A stretch of DNA of 49,330 nt, from positions 1 to 49,330 of the forward strand of contig JAKQOG010000211.1 in NCBI GenBank assembly GCA_029565395.1, written 5' to 3'. Positions 43,097 through 49,330 of this stretch are shown piece by piece; positions within the stretch are counted from its first letter, which is position 1, and every line of letters begins with the position of its first letter. This DNA is from Candidatus Hydrogenedentota bacterium. GTDB taxonomy: Bacteria > Hydrogenedentota > Hydrogenedentia > Hydrogenedentales > CAILVY01. The notes beneath the pieces are model-generated. The model did not search any database and was not told the DNA's origin. It saw nothing but the letters and a program-made list of their open reading frames with translations. Position numbers and translations under genes: made by a program.

Positions 43097-44126
43097 ATGA
43101 TGGCGAAAGCGCAGTCATGCGGATTCCCCGTACTGCCATCATGGGCGCACGTTGGAAATCGTCTCGCGGTCGTACCCGAACAAGAAGCGTTTCACACGAA
43201 AACGCGGATTGATTCTCTTGTCCGGGAGTACATCGCGCATATCTTCGCGTCAAAACGTTTCTCGGGTGCTCGCGTGGATGCATGGTACCTGCAGACTATG
43301 TTCGGAATGCGGCCGAAAACCGGGCCAAGGATTGACGCGGAATTCCTTGAAGAAATTACGGCGACAGCAGTTTCAAGGTTCCTTGATGCACTCATGCGGG
43401 AACGGAAGCTGTCCGGGAAAACCGTCAACCGGTTTCGTGAATTGTTGAATAGGCTTATCAACTGGGCCGCCAGGGAGCGCGGTATCATCATGCCTGGGCA
43501 TGTGAATCCTGTGGCGTTTGTCAGGCCGTATAAAGAGCGCCGTACAGCCGTGCGGTATCTCACGCTCGACGATATCAAACGGCAATTCGATGCACTCGAA
43601 AATCATCCCGTTATCAAGGCCATGGCGGCGATGTTCATCTTTGCAGGCCTTCGGCGTTCTGAATTGCTGTGGTTGACCAGGGCCGATGTTGACTTGAAAG
43701 CTTCGCGTCATGGCGTGGTGCGAATCCGCGCGAAAAAGGTCTCTGGTCAATTTTGGGAAACCAAGACGGGGAAAGACCGTTCCGTTCCCGTAAACTCGGC
43801 GCTACGGTCATTTCTGGACGTTTATGAAGCGATTGCGGACCCGGACAGGGTCTGGTTTTTCCCATCATCCCGCGGGGGCCGTTGGGATCCGGATAATTTC
43901 GCGGAAAGGTTGCGTGAGATAAACCGGGCCGCGGGGCTCTCCTGGTCATGTCTCGATTTCCGGCATACCTTCGGTTCTCAACTTGCGATGAAAGGCGTGA
44001 GTCTCTACAAGATTTCGGAATTGATGGGCAATTCCCCGGAGGTATGCCGGCGTCATTATGCGGTGCTGTCGATGGAATGCCTTATCGATGAAGTTGAGTT
44101 TCCTTCCCTCCTTGAACCCAACAAGT

Positions 44127-44128
<2 letters not shown>
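43097..44128 (+). CDS. tyrosine recombinase (site-specific integrase)
   Basis: The 343-residue integrase has an N-terminal SAM-like core-binding domain (RIDSLVREYIAHIFASKRFSG ... ARERGIIM). The catalytic domain has Arg in AGLRRSELLWLTRADVD, Lys in WETKTGKDRSVPV, the box LDFRHTFGSQLAMKG (Arg-His; the first His of the usual HxxRH is Leu), and the nucleophile in CRRHYAVLSM. The reading frame ends only a few bases before the terminator and attR, the usual place for an integrase. It should excise and insert the element at the initiator tRNA. The start ATG at 43097 follows AAAGGA. Confidence 0.92.
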
Positions 44129-44246
<118 letters not shown>

Positions 44247-44619
44247 ACAGATCGTTTGTGTAAAATAGAATTGTATCAGACGAACCCGCAGAGCGTCAAA
44301 TGATTTTGAGGTTTTTTTCATGAATGCGGTTTGGGGCTTGGTGAGGTGGGCGTTCGCTTGGGTTTCTCACCGGATAAAACACGCACGTTTGTTAACAAGC
44401 TGACGGGGCATCCCATGTTGCCCAGTTAACCTTCCCTGCATGCCCCTTCCACTATCCCGGAGAACGGCGAGGAGTGTTTCCAAATTTTCTTCCACGCCGC
44501 CCGGCGGTTTTTCCCGTATCTCAGGCAGGGCGGGGTTCACCTCTGCACGTTCGAGGGCTGCTCAGGATTCACGCCGTTGCGGCCTGCAAGGTGATGATTT
44601 TGGTTGACTGCAACAGCAG
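44247..44619. other. 373-base intergenic stretch, nothing recognised
   Basis: The region between the initiator tRNA and the activase stop shows no coding frame with a start signal, no tRNA and no strong hairpin with a T-run. Confidence 0.4.
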
Positions 44620-45543
44620 TCATTCTTCGTTGAGGATATGTACGCCCTGCGCTCTGAGGCACGCTGTCCATTCGGCGATGGCGGCGGATGAAGGGGTCTG
44701 TGCCTGGGCCCTGTCTTCAGTGCCAAGTCCCAACCGTTCCAGTTTTCCTTCTCCGAGCGTGTGATAGGGCATGAGTTCGACCCCCAAGAGTCCGGGGAGT
44801 TCATGGGCAAGGACGGCAATGGCATCGAAGTGGTCTTGGCGGTCGTTGTATCCGGGGATAATGGGACACCGTAGCGCGATAGAAGCGCCGCGGGCGGCCA
44901 GTTCGCGCAGATTGTCAAGAATGCGATCATTGGAAACGCCTGTATATTCCAGATGGCGTTGCGGATTGGTTTCTTTTAGATCGTATAGAAATTGATCGAC
45001 ATACGGGCGGAGCCGTTCGAGCCGCTCATAATCGGTATAGCCGCAGGTTTCGATGCACGTGTGCACCCCTTCCTGTTTGGCGGTGCGGAGCAAGGCCTCG
45101 GCAAACGCTATCTGATACGTGGGCTCTCCCCCAGAGAGGGTCATGCCTCCACCGGAGGTCTCGTAGAAGGGCCGATCCTTGAGGACCTCTTGAATTGCCT
45201 CGTCCACGGTGATGGTGCGCCCAACAAGTTCCAGGGCGCCGGAATAGCACTCCATGGTGCACGCCCCGCATCGGATGCATTTTTCGCGGTCCAGTACATG
45301 GCGGGGCCCCTCCATACGATGGGCATTCCTGGGGCACGTCTTGAAACAAAACCCGCACCCGGCGCATTTGTCCGGCAGGAAGGATAACAGGGGTTGAGAT
45401 GAGATACCCTCCGGATTATGACACCAGCGGCAACGCAGGGGACAGCCTTTCATGAATATCGTGGTGCGAATTCCAGGCCCGTCATGGATGGAGAAGCGCT
45501 GGATGTCGAAAATGATACCTTTGTCCGGGACCTGCACGGGCAT
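44620..45543 (-). CDS. glycyl-radical-enzyme activating enzyme (radical SAM)
   Basis: The 307-residue enzyme has the radical-SAM cluster motif in GCPLRCRWCHNPEG (CxxxCxxC). Two inserted 4Fe-4S ferredoxin sites follow (CAGCGFCFKTC and CIRCGACTMEC), as in activases of the 'B12-independent glycerol/choline/other' glycyl-radical group rather than plain PflA. The loop MTLSGGEPTYQ and the ETCGYTDYERLERLRPYVDQFLYDLKE region are also typical. It makes the glycyl radical of a partner enzyme, which is not in this window. The ATG at 45543 follows GGAG by 7 bases. Confidence 0.88.
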   Translation of the reverse strand: MPVQVPDKGIIFDIQRFSIHDGPGIRTTIFMKGCPLRCRWCHNPEGISSQPLLSFLPDKCAGCGFCFKTCPRNAHRMEGPRHVLDREKCIRCGACTMECYSGALELVGRTITVDEAIQEVLKDRPFYETSGGGMTLSGGEPTYQIAFAEALLRTAKQEGVHTCIETCGYTDYERLERLRPYVDQFLYDLKETNPQRHLEYTGVSNDRILDNLRELAARGASIALRCPIIPGYNDRQDHFDAIAVLAHELPGLLGVELMPYHTLGEGKLERLGLGTEDRAQAQTPSSAAIAEWTACLRAQGVHILNEE

Positions 45544-45618
45544 GATAATACTCCATGGTTTGATTCTTTGCAGAAGTAGTGTAGAGCAAATCGGACACAA
45601 AAACACATCTTATAACTC

Positions 45619-45746
45619 AGGCAATTGCGAAATAGCCCTTTTTCTTTAAAGATCGGCGGATACAAAGCAAATTACTTGTATTTCGCAGCCGAATCATTGC
45701 TTTTTCATTTGCCCAGAGGAGAAAAAGGCCTATTTCGCAAATGCCT
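45619..45746. repeat. inverted repeat with ATTTGCGAAAT core
   Basis: Arms 45619-45645 and 45720-45746 are inverted copies, 25 of 27 bases matching, with a 74-base spacer. Each arm contains the near-palindrome ATTTGCGAAAT followed by AG(G/C)CCTTTTTCT. The same core (GGCATTTGCGAAATAGGCC) occurs at 20499-20517. It may be a dispersed palindromic element or a pair of operators. Confidence 0.6.
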
Positions 45747-45762
45747 CTAACTACAGAAAAAC

Positions 45763-45792
45763 TTGCATAAGGCGATGGTTTTAGAGTAGCAT
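45763..45792 (+). promoter_or_regulatory. candidate promoter of hppA
   Basis: TTGCAT (45763-45768), 18 bases, TAGCAT (45787-45792). Transcription would begin near 45799, giving a leader of about 218 bases before the start codon. Confidence 0.4.
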
Positions 45793-45839
45793 TGCGCTTC
45801 CGTATCGCTGATCATGCGGTGCGGGAGCCTGTCGGGCGG

Positions 45840-45966
45840 TGTTCCACGGATTTCGGCGGGGCGTTAGACAACGATACAAGCGCTATGACAGGCACAAGAA
45901 CGCAATGAAGTACCAGGCGAGCCTCAGAGGTTTGTCTTAGACCGCCGCAAAAAAACCTGTGGAACA
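45840..45966 (+). ncRNA. possible structured leader of hppA
   Basis: An 8-bp perfect stem (TGTTCCAC at 45840-45847 with GTGGAACA at 45959-45966), extended by GG/CC across a one-base bulge, encloses an inner stem (AGACAAC at 45865-45871 with GTTTGTCT at 45930-45937) and a small AGG-CGAG-CCT hairpin. The fold lies within the predicted leader. It could be a riboswitch or another regulatory structure, but I do not recognise the motif. Confidence 0.35.
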
Positions 45967-46016
45967 AATCTAGCCATTATGTGGTTCGCCATTACTAGTT
46001 GGAGGGAGATAACAGT

Positions 46017-48497
46017 ATGTCTCAACGTCGGTCTCATGTTTTATCACCACCGTCCCTTCGGAGGATTCTGCTCTGCGCCCTCGCACTCGCGATTTTACTT
46101 CCCGCGGGCCTAGCGAGCGCCAGTGAAGCGGAACTGAAGATTCCGGATCTGGGCCGGGTAAACTTTCTTGGGCTCAGCGGCCACAATCTGCTGCTGTTCG
46201 GCTTGTTGATTTGCGTGGGCGGAGCGGGATTCGGCCTGCTTCAGTTCATGCGTATCCGGAAGCTGCCGGTGCACCGTTCGATGCTGGAAATCTCGGAACT
46301 TATTTACGAGACGTGCAAGACCTATCTGATCACGCAAGGCAAGTTCCTGGCCATCTTATGGGCCTTCATTGCGGTGATTATCGTGGTGTACTTCGGGTTC
46401 CTTTTAAAGTTCCCGATCACGAAGGTCAGCACCATCGTCATCTTCAGTATTGTTGGTATTCTCGGCAGTTACGGCGTGGCGTGGTTCGGCATCCGGATCA
46501 ACACGCTGGCGAACTCGCGGACGGCCTTCTCGAGCTTGGGCGGCAAGGCGTTCCCCTGCATGGCGATTCCCCTGCAGGCCGGAATGAGCATCGGCATGCT
46601 GCTAATCTCCGTGGAACTGGTCATCATGCTGTTCATCCTGCTGTTTGTGCCGGGTGACTGGGCAGGCCCCTGCTTCATCGGGTTTGCTATTGGTGAATCG
46701 TTGGGCGCTGCGGCGTTGCGTATCGCGGGCGGTATCTTCACCAAGATCGCCGACATCGGTTCCGACTTGATGAAGATCGTCTTCAAAATCAAGGAAGACG
46801 ATGCGCGCAACCCCGGCGTGATTGCGGACTGCACGGGCGATAACGCGGGCGACTCGGTCGGCCCGACGGCGGACGGCTTTGAAACCTATGGTGTGACGGG
46901 CGTGGCCCTGATTACCTTTATTCTTCTTGCGGTGAAAGTGAAAGACGCGGCGGGCGCGGTCATTGCGGACGCCACGATGGATCTTCAAGTACAATTGCTG
47001 GTGTGGATCTTCGTGATGCGCATTGGCATGATTGTGACCAGCGCCCTGTCGTACTACCTGAACGGCAAATGGGCCAAGGCCAGTTTTGGCGAAGCCAAGA
47101 AGTTTAATTATGAAACCCCATTGACACGGCTGGTATGGCTGACCTCTGGCATCTCCATTGTAATGACCTACGTGCTGTCGTTCCTCCTGGTCCCGAATCT
47201 GAACGGGGACACCTCGCTGTGGTGGAAACTTTCGACGATTATCACGTGCGGCACAATTGCCGGCGCGTTGATTCCCGAATTGGTGAAGGTGTTCACCTCG
47301 ACGAATTCCGGGCATGTGCGCGAAGTGCTGACGGCGTCGCGTGAAGGCGGTGCGAGCCTGAACATCCTCAGCGGTTTTGTCGCGGGGAATTTCAGTGCGT
47401 ACTGGATGGGCATCTCGATTGTAACGCTGATGGGCATAGCGTATGGCGTGAGCGTGACGGGTTTGGACCCCATCATGACGGCTCCGGCCATCTTTGCGTT
47501 CGGCTTGGTGGCGTTCGGTTTCCTGGGCATGGGCCCGGTGACCATTGCGGTGGATTCGTACGGCCCCGTGACGGACAACGCCCAGTCGGTATACGAACTT
47601 TCGACGATTGAAAACATCAAGGGCGTCGACAAGGAAATCGAGAAAGATTTCGGTTTCAAGCCCGATTTCAATGAAGCGAAGGACTTCCTGGAAGAGAACG
47701 ACGGCGCGGGCAATACGTTCAAAGCAACCGCCAAACCGGTGTTGATCGGCACGGCGGTCGTGGGCGCGACCACGCTTATCTTCTCAATTATCCAGTTGCT
47801 CTCGGCGAAATACGGCACGGAAGGCCCCTCGGGCATTTACGCCGGTTTGTCCATCATGAATCCAAAGTTCCTGCTCGGCCTGATCACGGGCGGCGCGGTG
47901 ATTTACTGGTTCACGGGCGCCTCGACGCAAGCCGTGGTCACGGGCTCTTACCGTGCGGTGGAATTCATTAAGAAGAACATCAAACTTGAAGGCGGCGGCG
48001 ATCGCGCATCGGTGTCGGACTCGAAGAAAGTCGTCGAAATCTGCACGCAATACGCGCAGAAGGGTATGTTCAATATCTTCCTGGCGGTCTTCTTCGCGAC
48101 GCTGGCCTTTGCCTGCCTGAACCATTACTTCTTCATTGGCTACCTGATCTCCATCGCAATCTTCGGCTTGTACCAGGCCATTTTCATGGCGAATGCCGGT
48201 GGTGCATGGGACAATGCCAAGAAGCTGGTGGAAACTGAACTGAAGGCGAAGGGCACTGAACTACATGACGCGTCCGTGGTGGGCGACACCGTGGGCGATC
48301 CGTTCAAGGACACCTCTTCCGTGGCCATGAACCCGGTTATCAAGTTCACGACACTGTTCGGCCTGCTGGCGGTGGAACTGGCCATCGAACTTCCTGTCAG
48401 CGTAAGCATCATAGCAGCAGTGCTGTTTTTTGCTTCCTCTATGGTGTTCGTGTGGCGCTCGTTCTACAAGATGAGAATCCCCACCGACCTCAAATAA
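46017..48497 (+). CDS. hppA: membrane-bound ion-pumping pyrophosphatase
   Basis: The 826-residue protein has 16 or so membrane helices plus an N-terminal hydrophobic extension ending GLASASEA. The PPi-binding acidic motifs are complete: DIGSDLMKIVFKIKEDDARNPGVIADCTGDNAGDSVGPTADGFETYG, VDSYGPVTDNAQS and, near the C-terminus, ANAGGAWDNAKK and VVGDTVGDPFKDTSS. It pumps H+ and/or Na+ using pyrophosphate. The DNAGDSVGPTADGFETYG form is typical of the Bacteroidetes/PVC-type group that includes Na+,H+-pumps. At GNTFKATAK a Lys occupies the place where potassium-dependent enzymes have Ala, arguing for potassium independence. GGAGGGAG precedes the ATG at 46017; an in-frame TTG at 45999 is unlikely. 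Confidence 0.93.
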   Translation: MSQRRSHVLSPPSLRRILLCALALAILLPAGLASASEAELKIPDLGRVNFLGLSGHNLLLFGLLICVGGAGFGLLQFMRIRKLPVHRSMLEISELIYETCKTYLITQGKFLAILWAFIAVIIVVYFGFLLKFPITKVSTIVIFSIVGILGSYGVAWFGIRINTLANSRTAFSSLGGKAFPCMAIPLQAGMSIGMLLISVELVIMLFILLFVPGDWAGPCFIGFAIGESLGAAALRIAGGIFTKIADIGSDLMKIVFKIKEDDARNPGVIADCTGDNAGDSVGPTADGFETYGVTGVALITFILLAVKVKDAAGAVIADATMDLQVQLLVWIFVMRIGMIVTSALSYYLNGKWAKASFGEAKKFNYETPLTRLVWLTSGISIVMTYVLSFLLVPNLNGDTSLWWKLSTIITCGTIAGALIPELVKVFTSTNSGHVREVLTASREGGASLNILSGFVAGNFSAYWMGISIVTLMGIAYGVSVTGLDPIMTAPAIFAFGLVAFGFLGMGPVTIAVDSYGPVTDNAQSVYELSTIENIKGVDKEIEKDFGFKPDFNEAKDFLEENDGAGNTFKATAKPVLIGTAVVGATTLIFSIIQLLSAKYGTEGPSGIYAGLSIMNPKFLLGLITGGAVIYWFTGASTQAVVTGSYRAVEFIKKNIKLEGGGDRASVSDSKKVVEICTQYAQKGMFNIFLAVFFATLAFACLNHYFFIGYLISIAIFGLYQAIFMANAGGAWDNAKKLVETELKAKGTELHDASVVGDTVGDPFKDTSSVAMNPVIKFTTLFGLLAVELAIELPVSVSIIAAVLFFASSMVFVWRSFYKMRIPTDLK

Positions 48498-48536
48498 TGC
48501 CTGATATTCAAACCGAGTATCTGAAGAAATAGCTGT

Positions 48537-48575
48537 CCGGGGTTCCGAGGCAATCGGAGCCCCGGAGTTGTTTTT
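48537..48575 (+). terminator. intrinsic terminator of hppA
   Basis: CCGGGGTTCCGA and TCGGAGCCCCGG form a 12-bp stem with one G-T pair around GGCAA, followed by AGTTGTTTTT. It lies 40 bases past the stop codon. Confidence 0.85.
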
Positions 48576-49189
48576 AGGGCGGGGTGGGAAAAACAGATAC
48601 TCCCGGCAGATTGGAGACAGCGCGTGTCGAAGCCGGCAAGATATAGTAGAGGGGAAGTCTTGAACAGTGAAGAGCGATCAGCTTTGAAAAATAGGGAGTG
48701 GATAGGGCCTATACGACCTATAAGACTTATTTTTCTTTGAGGCGGGAGGTGTGCCTTGCCACGGCGAAGTCACGCGCCACGCGTGACGAAGCCGGGTCCC
48801 AGTCCCCCCCGTTCACCCTGTCCATACCCTCCCCTCAGTCCTTTCCGTCATTTAGGTCCTTTTTGTCCTTTTCAAACCCCCTCCCCCCGTTTCCAAAATC
48901 TGGAAAAACAAGACTCCGGCATCTACTTTTTTATCCCATTTTTTCACCCCCAAAATTTTCCCAAAAAAATATTTCCCCACCCAAATTCCCCTTATTTCCC
49001 CGCAATTTCCTGCACCCATCCCACCTCCACCCCCATTTTTACAGCCCCATCCCCTACACCTCCCCCAAAACCCCATATTTTTCCCCTCTTCTAGCCTCAA
49101 GCCTCAAGCCTCTAGCCCCTCTTTTCATGAAACGCCCCGTGCTAAGTAATAGACGCGCGTTATTAAACACAAACTCGGAGAACACCACC
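48576..49189. other. pyrimidine-rich intergenic stretch
   Basis: From about 48797 to 49115 the plus strand is strongly pyrimidine-rich (many C5-C7 and T-runs). Frames called in it are compositional artefacts (Pro/Phe/Ser-rich on one strand, Gly/Lys-rich on the other). I see no gene. Confidence 0.5.
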
Positions 49190-49330
49190 ATGAAACTGAA
49201 CATCATCCCCCAAAAAGAAGACTGGCTCAGCGAGGATGAAAACACCCTCGGCTTGGAGTTCATAAAAACCTTCGCAAAACTGCGCCGCAAACTCCGCCTC
49301 GACGATTCCCCCTTCCTCGACTTCAAGATC
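49190..49330 (+). CDS. start of an unidentified gene, cut by the window end
   Basis: GGAGA lies 8 bases before an ATG that opens a frame running to the window edge for 47 codons (MKLNIIPQKEDWLSEDENTL, then a basic helix FAKLRRKLRLDD). The product is unknown; it looks like a cytosolic protein with no signal peptide. Confidence 0.55.
   Translation, partial: MKLNIIPQKEDWLSEDENTLGLEFIKTFAKLRRKLRLDDSPFLDFKI

Noticed and set aside
48756..49094. 112-residue frame rich in Pro and Phe, and its minus-strand counterpart
   Set aside because: Both follow from the pyrimidine-rich composition and lack start signals.

Overview
The window looks like a chromosome segment of a free-living, carbohydrate-degrading bacterium of the PVC / Hydrogenedentota / Planctomycetota type. 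I infer this from gene content: Tat-exported sugar enzymes and oxidoreductases, a DUF1080 protein, a GH172 (DUF2961) protein, a GH36 galactosidase, a beta-helix protein, and a 'GEAPAEP'-type palindromic repeat. The phylum is an inference; no ribosomal RNA or phylogenetic marker is present.

Layout. 0-6 kb: tRNA-Pro, a GH106-like glycoside hydrolase and a secreted beta-propeller, then intergenic repeat and gene debris. 6-13 kb: an accessory zone with an AbrB-type regulator, a YefM/ParE toxin-antitoxin pair, a pRiA4b family protein, a Tat-exported N-acylglucosamine 2-epimerase homologue, small conserved genes and a Fic-MerR protein. Two fragments of a paralogue of the epimerase gene lie at 3.4 and 6.3 kb. 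13-18 kb: metallophosphoesterase, Gfo/Idh/MocA oxidoreductase, DUF1080 and beta-helix proteins. 18-19.5 kb: an isolated gene fusing an alpha/alpha-toroid (prenyltransferase/squalene-cyclase-like) domain to a CAP12-type TIR domain, the best candidate for an undescribed, probably defensive, system. 20.5-31.5 kb: a C45-type Ntn hydrolase, GH172, an unusual nuclease-fold/coiled-coil/trypsin-like protease fusion, a polytopic membrane protein, a zinc-ribbon protein and GH36. 31.7-37.6 kb: a tightly packed four-gene operon (ThDP enzyme, BASS transporter, NAD-epimerase, SDR) with a divergent iron-type alcohol dehydrogenase.

37.7-44.2 kb is the mobile zone. A 3.23-kb integrative element (RHH regulator, Rep_trans replication/relaxase protein, tyrosine integrase, very strong hairpin) sits in the initiator tRNA-Met gene between 88-bp direct repeats. 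To its left lie an integrase C-terminal remnant and a third, decayed copy of the tRNA 3' end. This suggests repeated integration at one site, with a secreted alpha-glucuronidase-like gene trapped between attachment sites.

44.6-49.3 kb: a glycyl-radical-enzyme activase without its partner, a membrane pyrophosphatase (hppA) with a potentially structured leader and a clear terminator, a pyrimidine-rich intergenic stretch, and the start of a gene cut by the window end. Several promoters with near-consensus -35/-10 boxes and 17-bp spacing are visible. Two of them (toxin-antitoxin and Fic) place the start codon at the expected transcription start, suggesting leaderless mRNAs.
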